Part shown: positions 1 through 8,858 of the stretch, one piece after another | Position numbering within the stretch: position 1 is the first letter of the stretch | Layout: each line of letters begins with the position of its first letter | Assembly (NCBI GenBank): GCA_025359445.1 | Contig: JANYGB010000020.1 | Span: 1 to 47,707 of the forward strand | Length of the DNA stretch: 47,707 bases | From: Sphingomonadaceae bacterium | GTDB taxonomy: Bacteria > Pseudomonadota > Alphaproteobacteria > Sphingomonadales > Sphingomonadaceae | Reading direction: 5' to 3' | Made by a program: the position numbers and the translations under genes | Notes under the pieces: model-generated | Database searches by the model: none | Told to the model about the DNA's origin: nothing | What the model saw: only the letters and a program-made list of their open reading frames with translations

Positions 1-2
1 GT

Positions 3-104
3 TTGCTGAAGAGAAAGCTGGAATTCGACTCGCGCTTGCGCCAAATGGCCAGCGCGCGTGCGGGGGCTTCGGGGGAAGTTCCTGCCAAACCAATGGCGGA
101 ATAA
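3..104 (+). CDS. dnaG: DNA primase DnaG, C-terminal fragment (partial)
   Basis: An open frame enters from the left edge and stops at TAA 102-104. Its 33 visible residues begin [15 protein letters not shown] and end KPMAE. The charged helical tail fits the C-terminal DnaB-interacting end of a bacterial primase, and dnaG directly upstream of rpoD is the usual order in alphaproteobacteria (family knowledge). The stop codon shares one base with the rpoD start (TAATG), which suggests translational coupling in a primase-sigma operon. The identification rests on context plus a short tail, because no catalytic domain is visible in this window. Confidence 0.6.
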   Translation: MLKRKLEFDSRLRQMASARAGASGEVPAKPMAE

Positions 105-2122
105 TGGACGAAGACGAAAACACCGGCGGCAATGAAGGCAGTGATGCTCCGCTGATCGATCTCAATGAAGCCTCGATCAAGAAGTTGATCGCGCGCGCCA
201 AACGGCGCGGCGTGATCACGATGGACGAGCTGAACGAGGCGTTGCCGCAGGACCAGATGAGCACTGACCAGATCGAGGACATCATGTCCGCGATCAGCGA
301 GATGGGTGTCAACATCGTCGAATCCGACGAAGACGCGATTGATCCTGAAGAGAAAGAAGTCGACGAGGTCGACGAGCCCGATCAGGGTGCCGAGCGGCCT
401 GACCTGATTAAAAAGAAAGAAATCATCGAGCGCACCGACGATCCGGTGCGGATGTACCTGCGCGAAATGGGCGCGGTCGAATTGCTCAGCCGCGAGGGCG
501 AAATTGCCATCGCCAAGCGGATCGAAGCCGGTCGCGATACGATGATCCTGGGATTGTGCGAAAGCCCGATCACCTTCCACGCGATCATCCAGTGGTCGAA
601 CGCGCTTAACGCAGGCGAGATGCAGCTACGCGAAATCCTCGATCTCGACGCGATGCTGTCCAAGGAACCGCCGCCCGAAAAGCTCGCCGAAGGGGCCGAA
701 GACGAAGAAGCTGACGGCGAGATCACCGAAGCCAGCGCCGGACCTTCCTACAAAGAAGAGGAAGAGGTCGAAGAAGAACCCGCCGCTGAAGAGGAAGAAG
801 ACGAGGACGGCGAGCCCCGGACCCGCCGCGCGGTCGAAGAAGAGGAAGAAGACAACACCCTCAGCCTCGCGCAGATGGAAGCGCAGCTCAAGCCCGAAGC
901 GCTGGAGAAATTCGCTCACATCACCGCGCTGTTCAAGAAGTTCGAGAAGATCCAGAACGACCGCCTCAATGTGATGAGCGGCGGCGGAGCGTTCACGAAC
1001 ACCAAGGAAAAGAACTATCAGGCGCTGCGCGAGGAACTCACCGCACAGGTCGAGAGCGTGCAGTTCCACGCGACCAAGATCGAATACCTGGTCGACAACC
1101 TCTATGCCTTCAACCGCCGCCTGACCGCACTGGGCGGCCAGATGCTGCGTCTGGCAGAACGCCACAAGGTTAACCGCAAGGACTTCCTCGACAGCTACGT
1201 CGGGCACGAGCTCGACGATGGCTGGCTGGCCGGCCAAGCGGGCAAGGACAAGAAGTGGGCCGCCTTTGCCGAGAACGAGCTCGACGCGGTCGAGCGAATT
1301 CGTGCCGAAGTGTCGGACATCGCCTCGGCCACCGGCATGGCGCTCACCGAGTTCCGCCGGATCGTCAACATGGTCCAGAAGGGCGAACGCGAAGCGCGCA
1401 TCGCCAAGAAGGAAATGGTCGAGGCTAACCTGCGGCTGGTGATCTCGATCGCGAAAAAATACACCAATCGCGGCCTGCAATTCCTCGATCTGATCCAGGA
1501 AGGCAACATCGGGCTGATGAAGGCGGTCGACAAGTTTGAATACCGCCGCGGCTACAAGTTCAGCACTTATGCCACCTGGTGGATCCGTCAGGCGATCACC
1601 CGTTCGATCGCCGATCAGGCCCGCACGATCCGCATCCCGGTCCACATGATCGAGACGATCAACAAGCTGGTCCGCACCAGCCGCCAGTTCCTTCACGAGC
1701 AGGGCCGCGAGCCCACGCCCGAGGAAATGGCCGAGCGCCTGTCGATGCCGCTCGAAAAGGTCCGCAAGGTGATGAAGATCGCCAAGGAACCGATCAGCCT
1801 TGAAACGCCGATCGGCGACGAGGAAGATTCGCATCTGGGTGATTTCATCGAGGACAAGAACGCGGTTATTCCGGTCGATGCCGCGATCCAGGCGAACTTG
1901 AAGGAAACGGTCACGCGTGTGTTGGCATCGCTAACCCCGCGCGAAGAACGCGTGCTGCGCATGCGCTTCGGGATCGGGATGAACACCGATCACACCCTCG
2001 AGGAAGTCGGCCAGCAGTTCTCGGTCACGCGCGAACGCATCCGTCAGATCGAAGCCAAAGCGCTGCGCAAGCTCAAGCACCCGAGCCGGTCGCGGAAGAT
2101 GCGTTCGTTCCTCGATCAATAA
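104..2122 (+). CDS. rpoD: RNA polymerase primary sigma factor RpoD (sigma-70)
   Basis: The 672-residue housekeeping sigma factor directs core RNA polymerase to most promoters. Region 1.1 lies at the acidic N-terminus. Region 1.2 ([11 protein letters not shown]) is near residue 110. Region 2 ([19 protein letters not shown] through [13 protein letters not shown]) spans about 440-505, and region 4 with its helix-turn-helix ([18 protein letters not shown]) closes the protein. Between regions 1.2 and 2, residues about 216-252 are almost all Glu/Asp, inside the non-conserved region; acidic insertions here occur in sphingomonad RpoD. The ATG at 104 overlaps the dnaG stop. Only 12 bases separate its stop from the next gene, so read-through into the HEPN/MNT pair is likely unless a separate promoter exists. 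Confidence 0.98.
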   Translation: MDEDENTGGNEGSDAPLIDLNEASIKKLIARAKRRGVITMDELNEALPQDQMSTDQIEDIMSAISEMGVNIVESDEDAIDPEEKEVDEVDEPDQGAERPDLIKKKEIIERTDDPVRMYLREMGAVELLSREGEIAIAKRIEAGRDTMILGLCESPITFHAIIQWSNALNAGEMQLREILDLDAMLSKEPPPEKLAEGAEDEEADGEITEASAGPSYKEEEEVEEEPAAEEEEDEDGEPRTRRAVEEEEEDNTLSLAQMEAQLKPEALEKFAHITALFKKFEKIQNDRLNVMSGGGAFTNTKEKNYQALREELTAQVESVQFHATKIEYLVDNLYAFNRRLTALGGQMLRLAERHKVNRKDFLDSYVGHELDDGWLAGQAGKDKKWAAFAENELDAVERIRAEVSDIASATGMALTEFRRIVNMVQKGEREARIAKKEMVEANLRLVISIAKKYTNRGLQFLDLIQEGNIGLMKAVDKFEYRRGYKFSTYATWWIRQAITRSIADQARTIRIPVHMIETINKLVRTSRQFLHEQGREPTPEEMAERLSMPLEKVRKVMKIAKEPISLETPIGDEEDSHLGDFIEDKNAVIPVDAAIQANLKETVTRVLASLTPREERVLRMRFGIGMNTDHTLEEVGQQFSVTRERIRQIEAKALRKLKHPSRSRKMRSFLDQ

Positions 2123-2134
2123 GCGCTCGCGTCG

Positions 2135-2542
2135 ATGCAGCTCGATTTCTCGTCCTTCGTCAAATCCGTTGCCCGGCTTGACGAAGGGCTGGAGCGCTAC
2201 AATCGGGATACCACCGATTTGCAAATTCGCGATGGCCTGGTCCAGCGATTCGAATTCACATACGATCTGGCGCACAAGATGTTGCGCCGCCAGCTTGAGG
2301 CGGTTTCAGCTAACCCGGATCAGGTTGACCGGTTGAGTTTCGCAGATTTGATCCGCAGCGTGAGCGAACAGGGCCTGGTCAAGAGCGATTGGTCGGCGTG
2401 GCGCACCTGGCGCGAAATGCGCAGCACAACATCGCACACTTACGATAACGCCAAAGCGCTTCAGGTCGTCGAAGGCATCCCCGGCTTTCTCGCCGAAGCG
2501 CAAGATCTGGCTGAACGATCTTATCAGGTTAGGTTCGTTTGA
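2135..2542 (+). CDS. HEPN-family nucleotidyltransferase-binding protein (HI0074/HepT-like putative toxin)
   Basis: A 135-residue all-helical protein resembling the HI0074 nucleotidyltransferase substrate-binding family. Arg96, His101 and Tyr103 form R-x4-H-x-Y (RSTTSHTY). In HepT toxins of type VII systems this is the HEPN RNase site, and its Tyr is modified by the MNT partner. The stop codon overlaps the TTG start of the nucleotidyltransferase gene by three bases (TTGA), typical of a co-translated pair. It lies 12 bases after rpoD. Hand-counted GC is about 52-57 percent in this stretch, below the neighbouring core genes. The family and motif are seen in the sequence; toxin activity is inferred, since HI0074-type proteins have also been described simply as substrate-binding subunits. 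Confidence 0.82.
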   Translation: MQLDFSSFVKSVARLDEGLERYNRDTTDLQIRDGLVQRFEFTYDLAHKMLRRQLEAVSANPDQVDRLSFADLIRSVSEQGLVKSDWSAWRTWREMRSTTSHTYDNAKALQVVEGIPGFLAEAQDLAERSYQVRFV

Positions 2543-2844
2543 AGCCCTTGCTTGCGCTCAGCGGCGAAGAATTGTCGGTCGTAAAGGCAATCTTGCGAGC
2601 GCACCTGCCAAACAGTGTGACGGTGCATGTTTTCGGCAGCAGGGCGGTCGGCCAACCAAAAGCGTGGTCCGATCTCGACCTGCTGCTTGAAGCCGCCGCG
2701 CCTGTGCCGCTGTCGACTATCGCCACTTTGACCGAAGCGTTCGAGGAATCCGAACTGCCGTGGAAGGTCGATATTGTGGACCGCAGAACCATTAGCGAAG
2801 GATTTGGCCGCCTGATCGACCAATCGAAGGTTGCACTGCCATAG
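2539..2844 (+). CDS. Minimal nucleotidyltransferase (MntA/HI0073-like putative antitoxin)
   Basis: A 101-residue MNT-fold protein. Gly33-Ser34, ten residues, then Asp45-Leu46-Asp47 gives the GS-x10-D-x-D active site of minimal nucleotidyltransferases, and a third acidic position is plausible in WKVDIVD near residue 75. In characterised MntA/HepT pairs this enzyme adds AMP to the HEPN partner and neutralises it. The frame opens at TTG 2539, inside the stop of the HEPN gene; no in-frame ATG lies nearby, so TTG is the best start. At 101 residues it is shorter than many MntA proteins but normal for HI0073-type ones. A hairpin followed by a T-run lies at 2928-2947. Confidence 0.85.
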   Translation: MKPLLALSGEELSVVKAILRAHLPNSVTVHVFGSRAVGQPKAWSDLDLLLEAAAPVPLSTIATLTEAFEESELPWKVDIVDRRTISEGFGRLIDQSKVALP

Positions 2845-2927
2845 TTTCTCGCGACACTGCCTTGCTTGATGGAGAAGTTAGAGCATCTAGGCCGGACGGG
2901 GCAAATGCGAAGTTTTCTGGATCAGTG

Positions 2928-2947
2928 AAACCGAACGCTTCGGTTTT
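2928..2947 (+). terminator. Rho-independent terminator after the HEPN/MNT pair
   Basis: The sequence AAACCGAA, loop CGC, then TTCGGTTTT forms a perfect 8-bp stem with a 3-base loop and a short T tract. It lies 84 bases after the nucleotidyltransferase stop and would end the dnaG-rpoD-HEPN-MNT transcript before the DUF2059 gene. Confidence 0.7.
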
Positions 2948-3014
2948 GCATTGTTGATGCTGCAAAATCGCCCTAAACTTCCGGCGCGACCGCGAGGTAG
3001 ATGGTGGGGTTTCA

Positions 3015-3623
3015 ATGCGTTCAGCTGCTATAGTTTTCTCAACTTTGAGTATGATAATCGCTGCTCCGGCTGCGGCGGAAACCGCAAATCTAGGCAGCGA
3101 ATGTGCCGAAAGTCAGGGAAATGCCGAAAGTCTCGCTTTGGCGCGCGGCATAGTTGACTCGATCCTTCCGCCTGATCAGCAAGATCAGATGATGCATCAG
3201 TTCATGACTGGGTTCAACGGTCAGTTGCAGGCCGGTCTGATGCAAAAAGTAGATGCAGCCGATCCGAAGATGCAGGCAATTCTCGACAAGTTCGCAGCGT
3301 CTGTGCCCGATCGCGCGATGCCGGTTGTGAGCAAGCACTTGCCAGCGATCAAGCAGGCGATGGCTTGCGCTTACACGCACAAATTTTCGATTGAAGAACT
3401 TCGCTCCATAAATCAATTTGCGCTGTCGCCTGCTGGCAAACATTATTTCGGCGCAAGCATGTCGATGATGACCGACCCGGCTGTCGCCGCAGAGAACGGC
3501 CTTTATTTCCAGGACGTCAAAATCTTGATGGAGGAAATGAAGGGCGAACTGTTGCACGACATAGCGGTTTATTACGACAGCAAGCCCAGACCCGCCCGCA
3601 GCAAAAAGAAATCAGGCCACTGA
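3015..3623 (+). CDS. Secreted DUF2059-type protein
   Basis: A 202-residue protein with an N-terminal signal peptide (hydrophobic core about residues 4-20, cleavage likely after AAPAAA). The rest is helical with LRSINQFALSPAGKHYF near residue 130, the hallmark of DUF2059 (helical periplasmic proteins of unknown function). The tail is basic (KPRPARSKKKSGH). Codon use is AT-rich for this genome: I counted 24 GC of 60 bases at 3361-3420. Together with the upstream HEPN/MNT pair it forms a low-GC patch of about 1.5 kb. Its 3' end overlaps the convergent MFS gene by 12 bases. Function is unknown; periplasmic location is inferred from the signal peptide. Confidence 0.75.
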   Translation: MRSAAIVFSTLSMIIAAPAAAETANLGSECAESQGNAESLALARGIVDSILPPDQQDQMMHQFMTGFNGQLQAGLMQKVDAADPKMQAILDKFAASVPDRAMPVVSKHLPAIKQAMACAYTHKFSIEELRSINQFALSPAGKHYFGASMSMMTDPAVAAENGLYFQDVKILMEEMKGELLHDIAVYYDSKPRPARSKKKSGH

Positions 3624-5201
3624 GGCCGTAGCCTGGTCAACCTGCCGCAAATCGATCCCCCGCGTCTCGCGGCAGCACAGCAGAGTCAGCACCACCGCCA
3701 CCAGCGCGGGCACAACCACAAACCCGGCCGCGACACCCAGCGGCGGCACCAGCGCGGCGATGCTCAAGGCTTGCGCGCCGAGGCCGCCGGCCTTGGTGCA
3801 AGCGGCGATCCACCCCGTCGCGCGGCCTCTGATATGCAGCGGATAACTCTCGGCGGCGTAAGGCAAGATGATCGCCAGCATCCCGTTGGTGCCAACGATC
3901 AACAGCGCGAGCAGCAGCGTTGGAGACAGCGCGGCGTTGGCCTTCATCGCGATCACCCCTAGCAGCCCGGCGACTGCGACCAGCGTAACAGCGACCAGCG
4001 AAAGCTTGGTGCTCCACCGGCTGTAAATGATCGCCACCACCGCCACCGTCGGTACCGCGATCAGCGCCGAACGGGCAATCAGCCCCGAGGCCGCCGCAAG
4101 CTTCACTCCGTTCGCGACCAGATCGGCGGGGAGCCATAGCAGCACGCCAAAATTGATGAACCCCCAGCACAGCGCGAGCAGGCTCAGCGCCAGCGTCGTA
4201 CCGGCCATCCCGTGCGACCACAGTCCGCGCACTTGTTCGGGCCCGCTTGCATGAACCACGGTGAAGTCGACATCTTCTTCCGCGCTGCCATGCTCATGGC
4301 TCTGTGTGCCGAACTGTTGCATCACCTTTTGCGCCTCGGCCCGGCGACCGCGCGCCAGCAGGTACTTGGCCGATTCGGGAATTTGCGTTGCAAGCAGCAG
4401 CAGGAACAGGCCGGTCGGCAGGTTAAGCAGCCACAGGATCCGCCACGACCACACCGGCTCAAGCCAGGCCGAGAAGCCGCTGGCGGCGAAATAACCGCCC
4501 GATGCGCCCAGCCCGCCCACCAGCACCAGGGCCCACCCGCGGTGGCGGCTCGGCATGGTCTCGGCGAGCAAGGCGTAAGTCACCGGCAGCATGCCCCCGG
4601 CAGCCGCGCCCATCAGGAAACACATCACGATATTCCAGCCAAGGCTGGGCATCGCTCCGCAAATCGAGGTGCCGACGAACATGATCGCCGAGAGCAGGAC
4701 CGAGGCCTTGCGCCCGTAAATGTCCGAGGCCACCCCCCACAGGATCGAGCCCACAACGGTTCCGGTCAGCGCCGCGAACGGCACCAGCGCACCGACCGCT
4801 TTGCTAACGCCGTATTCGGCAGTCAGTCCGGGCATGACAAAGCCGAGCGAGGCCGGTTTCATGACGTCGATCACCAGGGCCACCACCAGCACCAGCATCA
4901 ACCGGAAATGCGCGGGCGACAGCGGCGCATCTTCAGGCGCGGCGACGCTGATATGCCGTGATGCGTGGATTTGCTGCGCCAGGTTTTTGGGCAACATACC
5001 GTAACAGGCCATTGCGATCCCGGCGACGATCAGCCCCATTCCAGCGAGCATCCCGCTGTCCATCGCCATCCCTGCCAGCCGGAAATGATCCATCCGCGCC
5101 ATCCAGAACATCGGCAGGTGAAGCACCACGCCAAGCGTCACGGCGGCGGCACCGGCCACAAAAATCCAGGTGTTCGAGCGATCGCGGAGCAGCTGATTCA
5201 T
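3612..5201 (-). CDS. MFS transporter (12 transmembrane segments)
   Basis: An inner-membrane major facilitator of 529 residues. It has the motif-A-like loop GVASDIYGRKASV after TM2 of the transporter core, and PESAKYLLARGR at the end of the sixth core segment, a signature seen in sugar and aromatic-acid transporters. Two extra hydrophobic segments precede the core (about residues 12-60), after which LSPAHFRLMLVLVVALVIDVMKPASLGF begins TM1. I chose ATG 5201 (MNQLLRDRSN); the frame stays open further upstream, but that sequence is low-complexity and overlaps the promoter region shared with rpiB. The substrate cannot be read from sequence; an organic acid or aromatic compound is a guess. It converges on the DUF2059 gene and diverges from rpiB. 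Confidence 0.85.
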   Translation of the reverse strand: MNQLLRDRSNTWIFVAGAAAVTLGVVLHLPMFWMARMDHFRLAGMAMDSGMLAGMGLIVAGIAMACYGMLPKNLAQQIHASRHISVAAPEDAPLSPAHFRLMLVLVVALVIDVMKPASLGFVMPGLTAEYGVSKAVGALVPFAALTGTVVGSILWGVASDIYGRKASVLLSAIMFVGTSICGAMPSLGWNIVMCFLMGAAAGGMLPVTYALLAETMPSRHRGWALVLVGGLGASGGYFAASGFSAWLEPVWSWRILWLLNLPTGLFLLLLATQIPESAKYLLARGRRAEAQKVMQQFGTQSHEHGSAEEDVDFTVVHASGPEQVRGLWSHGMAGTTLALSLLALCWGFINFGVLLWLPADLVANGVKLAAASGLIARSALIAVPTVAVVAIIYSRWSTKLSLVAVTLVAVAGLLGVIAMKANAALSPTLLLALLIVGTNGMLAIILPYAAESYPLHIRGRATGWIAACTKAGGLGAQALSIAALVPPLGVAAGFVVVPALVAVVLTLLCCRETRGIDLRQVDQATASVA

Positions 5202-5322
5202 GGTCCGGCGTGGTATCATCGGGGCGGCGCAGGGCAAGCGGCAATCGAATGCGCATGCCCTAAGGGGAAAAGCCCGCGCGGAAGGCTGGCACGAATCGCG
5301 CCATGCGCCTACAGGCTCCGCC

Positions 5323-5760
5323 ATGCACATCGCCATCGCCTCGGATCATGCCGGTTTCGACCTCAAGGCCGAACTGCGCGACTACCTCATCGGATTGGGT
5401 CACGAGGTGGCCGATCTTGGCCCCGCCACTGCCGACCGGGTTGATTATCCCGATTACGGCTACAAACTGGCCGACGTTGTCGCCGCTGGCACCGCCGAAT
5501 TCGGGGTTGCCTTGTGCGGCTCAGGCATCGGCATCGCGATCGCGGTCAACCGCCACCCCGCGCTGCGCTGCGCTCAGGTGGCCGAACCTTATTCGGCTAC
5601 TCTGGCGCGCGAGCACAACAATGCCAATGCCATCGCGCTAGGCGCCCGCCTGATGGGCGTGGACATGGCCAAAGCCTGCCTCGACGCGTTTCTGGCCGGT
5701 CAGTTCCAGGGCGGGCGTCATACCGGCCGCGTTGATAAATTGACTTACCCGACCTGCTGA
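5323..5760 (+). CDS. rpiB: Ribose-5-phosphate isomerase B
   Basis: This 145-residue RpiB/LacAB-family isomerase interconverts ribulose-5-phosphate and ribose-5-phosphate. Its N-terminus ([15 protein letters not shown]) is the family signature. [13 protein letters not shown] carries the catalytic Cys and the anion-binding loop, and [15 protein letters not shown] is the conserved C-terminal motif. I chose ATG 5323 because homology begins exactly there, although the frame is open further upstream. The gene is followed by glyA, whose ribosome-binding site starts right after the rpiB stop, so the two are probably co-transcribed. The 121-base gap to the divergent MFS gene must hold both promoters. 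Confidence 0.95.
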   Translation: MHIAIASDHAGFDLKAELRDYLIGLGHEVADLGPATADRVDYPDYGYKLADVVAAGTAEFGVALCGSGIGIAIAVNRHPALRCAQVAEPYSATLAREHNNANAIALGARLMGVDMAKACLDAFLAGQFQGGRHTGRVDKLTYPTC

Positions 5761-5773
5761 GGAGCACGATCAC

Positions 5774-7087
5774 GTGACCGATACTCTTGAAAAGCTGCCC
5801 GCCATCCGCCCGGCCGGGTTCTTCTCGGCCAAGCTCGAGCAGGCCGATCCTGAAGTCTATGCGGCCGTGCGCGGCGAACTGGGCCGCCAGCAGCATAAGA
5901 TCGAACTGATCGCGAGCGAGAACATCGCCAGCCGCGCCACTCTTGAGGCGACCGGCTCGGTCTTCACCAACAAATATGCCGAAGGCTATCCGGGCAAGCG
6001 CTATTACGGCGGCTGCGAATATGCCGACGTGGTCGAAACCCTGGCAATCGAGCGGGCCAAGGCGCTGTTCGGGTGCGAATTCGCCAACGTCCAGCCCAAT
6101 TCGGGCAGCCAGATGAACCAGGCGGTGTTCCTCGCGCTGCTCAATCCCGGTGACAGCTTCATGGGGCTCGATCTCAATTCGGGCGGGCACCTGACGCACG
6201 GCTCGCCGGTCAACATGAGCGGCAAGTGGTTCCACCCGATCCCTTACGGCGTGCGCAAGGACGACGAACTGCTCGACATGGAGCAAGTTGCCAGCCTCGC
6301 CCGCGAGCATAAGCCCAAGCTGATTATTGCCGGCGGCACTGCCTACTCGCGGATTTGGGACTTTGCCGCGTTCCGCGCCATTGCCGACGAGATCGGTGCG
6401 ATCCTGATGGTAGATATGAGCCATTTCTCCGGCCTCGTCGCAGGCGGCGCGCACCCCTCGCCCTTCCCGCACGCGCATGTCGTCACCACCACCACGCACA
6501 AGTCATTGCGGGGCCCGCGTTCGGGCGTGATCCTGACCAACGACGAAGCGCTCGCCAAGAAGTTCAATTCGGCGGTGTTCCCGGGCATGCAGGGCGGGCC
6601 ATTGTTGCACGTGATCGCGGCCAAGGCGGTTGCCTTTGGTGAGGCGTTGCAGCCCGAGTTCAAGGCTTACGCCGCGCAGATCGTCGCCAACGCCCGCGCG
6701 CTTGCCGCCAGCCTCAGCCAGCACGGCCTGCGGATCGTTTCGGGCGGGACCGACAACCACCTGATGCTGGTCGATCTGACCGCGAAGAACGTCACCGGCA
6801 AATCGGCTGAAAAGGGGCTCGACCGGGCCTGGCTCACTTGCAACAAGAACGGCGTCCCATTCGACACCCGCTCGCCATTTGTCACCTCGGGCATCCGCCT
6901 CGGCACGCCGGCAGGCACTACCCGCGGGTTCCGCGAGGCGGAGTTCGTTCACATCGGGCAGCTCATCGCCGAAGTGGTTGACGGTCTCTCGCACAATGGC
7001 GAGGAAGGCGATGCGCAGGTCGAAGCCCGCGTCCGCGCCCAGGTCGAAGATCTGTGCGCGCGATTCCCGATCTATCAGGAGCTTTGA
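5774..7087 (+). CDS. glyA: Serine hydroxymethyltransferase
   Basis: A 437-residue PLP enzyme that converts serine and tetrahydrofolate to glycine and methylene-tetrahydrofolate. Visible motifs are [20 protein letters not shown], the active-site Lys in [14 protein letters not shown] (Lys243), and the C-terminal [19 protein letters not shown]. The start is GTG 5774, preceded by GGAG at 5761-5764 with nine bases of spacing; that ribosome-binding site sits immediately after the rpiB stop. Length is normal for bacterial GlyA. It heads a run with a small membrane protein and nrdR, so one-carbon metabolism is linked here with deoxynucleotide regulation. Confidence 0.98.
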   Translation: MTDTLEKLPAIRPAGFFSAKLEQADPEVYAAVRGELGRQQHKIELIASENIASRATLEATGSVFTNKYAEGYPGKRYYGGCEYADVVETLAIERAKALFGCEFANVQPNSGSQMNQAVFLALLNPGDSFMGLDLNSGGHLTHGSPVNMSGKWFHPIPYGVRKDDELLDMEQVASLAREHKPKLIIAGGTAYSRIWDFAAFRAIADEIGAILMVDMSHFSGLVAGGAHPSPFPHAHVVTTTTHKSLRGPRSGVILTNDEALAKKFNSAVFPGMQGGPLLHVIAAKAVAFGEALQPEFKAYAAQIVANARALAASLSQHGLRIVSGGTDNHLMLVDLTAKNVTGKSAEKGLDRAWLTCNKNGVPFDTRSPFVTSGIRLGTPAGTTRGFREAEFVHIGQLIAEVVDGLSHNGEEGDAQVEARVRAQVEDLCARFPIYQEL

Positions 7088-7090
7088 GCC

Positions 7091-7291
7091 ATGAGCGATA
7101 ACATTATGGACGACGCAAAGGCCGAACTGTCCGGCATGGCCAAGCAGGGCGTTCGCCACCCTTCGACCAAGCCGGTATTGGCTGCTGCGGCTGCGGGCGC
7201 TGTCGCAGGTCTTGTCCTGCCGTTGCTCAGCATTCCGGCCGGAATTATCATCGGTGCGGGCGCGATGTTTTACAAGCGCCTGCGCCCGTAA
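7091..7291 (+). CDS. Small membrane protein of unknown function
   Basis: A 66-residue protein: a charged N-terminus (MSDNIMDDAKAELSGMAKQG), then an Ala/Gly-rich hydrophobic segment at about residues 28-61 with glycine-zipper spacing (AAAAAGAVAGLVLP, PAGIIIGAGAMF), ending YKRLRP. One hairpin or two short membrane helices would fit. It begins three bases after the glyA stop, and its own stop TAA directly abuts the nrdR ATG, which strongly suggests it is a real, translated operon member. I recognise no family; an inner-membrane location is inferred from hydrophobicity. Confidence 0.7.
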   Translation: MSDNIMDDAKAELSGMAKQGVRHPSTKPVLAAAAAGAVAGLVLPLLSIPAGIIIGAGAMFYKRLRP

Positions 7292-7753
7292 ATGCGTTGC
7301 CCGTTCTGTGCGCATGACGATAGCCAGGTAAAAGACTCGCGGCCCACCGAGGATAACACCGCGATCCGCCGCCGCCGCCAGTGCGACAGCTGCGGGGCGC
7401 GCTTCACCACCTTTGAGCGCGTGCAGCTGCGCGAAGTGACCGTGGTCAAATCGAGCGGCACGCGCGAGAATTTCGACCGCGCCAAACTCGACCAGTCGGT
7501 CGCACTGGCGTGCCGCAAGCGCGGGATTGCACAGGAACGGCTCGATCAGCTGGTCTCGGGCGTCCAGCGCCAGATCGAGACTTTGGGTGATACCGAAGTG
7601 TCCGCCAGCACCATCGGCGAGATGGTCATGGACGGCCTGCGCGCGCTTGATACCGTCGCTTACATTCGCTTCGCATCGGTCTATCGCGATTTCACCGAGG
7701 CCAAGGACTTCGAGGAGTTTGCGAGCACGGTGCGGGATGTGGGGCAGGAATAG
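7292..7753 (+). CDS. nrdR: Transcriptional repressor NrdR
   Basis: A 153-residue NrdR: a zinc ribbon with CPFC near the start and CDSC at about residues 31-34, then an ATP-cone domain ([18 protein letters not shown] onward). NrdR binds ATP/dATP and represses ribonucleotide reductase genes through NrdR boxes. The ATG follows the stop of the small membrane protein with no gap. Length and domain order are standard. No ribonucleotide reductase gene lies in the window, so its targets are elsewhere. Confidence 0.97.
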   Translation: MRCPFCAHDDSQVKDSRPTEDNTAIRRRRQCDSCGARFTTFERVQLREVTVVKSSGTRENFDRAKLDQSVALACRKRGIAQERLDQLVSGVQRQIETLGDTEVSASTIGEMVMDGLRALDTVAYIRFASVYRDFTEAKDFEEFASTVRDVGQE

Positions 7754-7760
7754 TCCGAAA

Positions 7761-8804
7761 ATGGCACCTCCCTTCGTCACCTACATGCTCCGCTGCGGCG
7801 ATGGATCCTATTACGTCGGCCATACCGACGAGCTTGAACTCAAACTCGCCCAGCATCAGGCCGGGACGTGCGATGCGTACACCACTACGCGCCAACCGGT
7901 GGAGCTGGCGTGGTCGGCGCCGTTTGCCGACCGCGATACTGCTTTTGCCGCAGAACGCCGCCTGAAAGGCTGGTCCCGCGCCAAGCGGGAGGCATTGATT
8001 GCTGGCGATGAGACTTTGTCCGCACAGCTGATGACCCGGGCGCCGATCTCCCGCATGGCTGCGCAACCGGCGGCGAGCCAGGCGCAGGTCAACCAACCGG
8101 TCATCGTCCTCGTCCGCCCGCAATTGGGCGAGAATATCGGCAAGGCGGCGCGGGCGATGCTCAATTTCGGGCTGAGCGAAATGCGGCTGGTTGCGCCGCG
8201 CGATGGCTGGCCGAACCCCAGAGCGGGGCCGGCAGCGGCAGGGGCCAATGTCGTGTTGGAGCAAGCCCAGGTGTTCGAGACCCTGGCCGAAGCCGTCGCC
8301 GACTGCGCTCAAGTCTATGCCACCACTGTGCGCAAGCGCGGGGTGACCAAGCCGGTGGTTACTCCGGAACAGGCCGCACAAGCTATCCACAGGGGCCCGG
8401 GACGTTCGGCGCTGGTCTTCGGCCCGGAGCGAAGCGGCTTGGATAGCGACGATGTCGCCTTGGCCCGCGCGATCCTGACGGTTCCGATCAATCCCGAATT
8501 CGCCTCGCTGAACCTCGCCCAAGCGGTAATCCTGTGCGCTTATGAATGGTCGAAAGGTGTAAAGCTCGCCCAGCCTACCGCCGAAGAAATCCTCCCCCCT
8601 GCCCCGCAAGAGGAGCTTGAAGGGATGATCGGCCAGTTGGTGACCATGCTCGAGCCAAGCGAATACTTCATGCCCAACAGCCGGTCGGACGTAACCCGGC
8701 GAACCTTGCGCGCCATCCTGACCAAACCGGGCTGGAATCATCTTGAGATACGCACCTTGCGCGGAGTGTTGTCTGCGCTGCGGCGCGGCCCGCGCAAGGG
8801 CTAG
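7761..8804 (+). CDS. GIY-YIG domain fused to TrmJ-like SpoU RNA methyltransferase
   Basis: One uninterrupted frame of 347 residues encodes two domains. Residues 1-92 are a GIY-YIG module: YMLRC, SYYVGH at 16-21, and the conserved AERRLKGWSRAKREAL. In relatives the segment after the second motif reads DLExRLAxH with the catalytic Arg; here it is ELELKLAQH, so Lys28 replaces it. Residues from about 110 are a SPOUT methyltransferase of the TrmJ type: GENIGKAARAMLNFG, FGPERSGL near 220, and ASLNLAQA near 250, forming the knotted SAM site. TrmJ methylates the 2'-OH of tRNA position 32. ATG 7761 has AGGA upstream. Internal ATGs at 8031 and 8055 could start a stand-alone methyltransferase, but neither shows a clear ribosome-binding site. 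Confidence 0.85.
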   Translation: MAPPFVTYMLRCGDGSYYVGHTDELELKLAQHQAGTCDAYTTTRQPVELAWSAPFADRDTAFAAERRLKGWSRAKREALIAGDETLSAQLMTRAPISRMAAQPAASQAQVNQPVIVLVRPQLGENIGKAARAMLNFGLSEMRLVAPRDGWPNPRAGPAAAGANVVLEQAQVFETLAEAVADCAQVYATTVRKRGVTKPVVTPEQAAQAIHRGPGRSALVFGPERSGLDSDDVALARAILTVPINPEFASLNLAQAVILCAYEWSKGVKLAQPTAEEILPPAPQEELEGMIGQLVTMLEPSEYFMPNSRSDVTRRTLRAILTKPGWNHLEIRTLRGVLSALRRGPRKG

Positions 8805-8858
8805 TAATGCTGCGCGCCACCTGATAATTGCGAGCAAATTCAATTCAAGGAGTGCCCG

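Noticed and set aside
626..1834. Long minus-strand frame (402 codons) inside rpoD
   Set aside because: It is an antisense shadow of a GC-rich coding gene with no family motif; the sense protein is unmistakable RpoD.
2951..3157. Plus-strand frame of 68 codons overlapping the DUF2059 start
   Set aside because: The overlapping frame from 3015 has a proper signal peptide and DUF2059 signature; this one is out of frame and unsupported.
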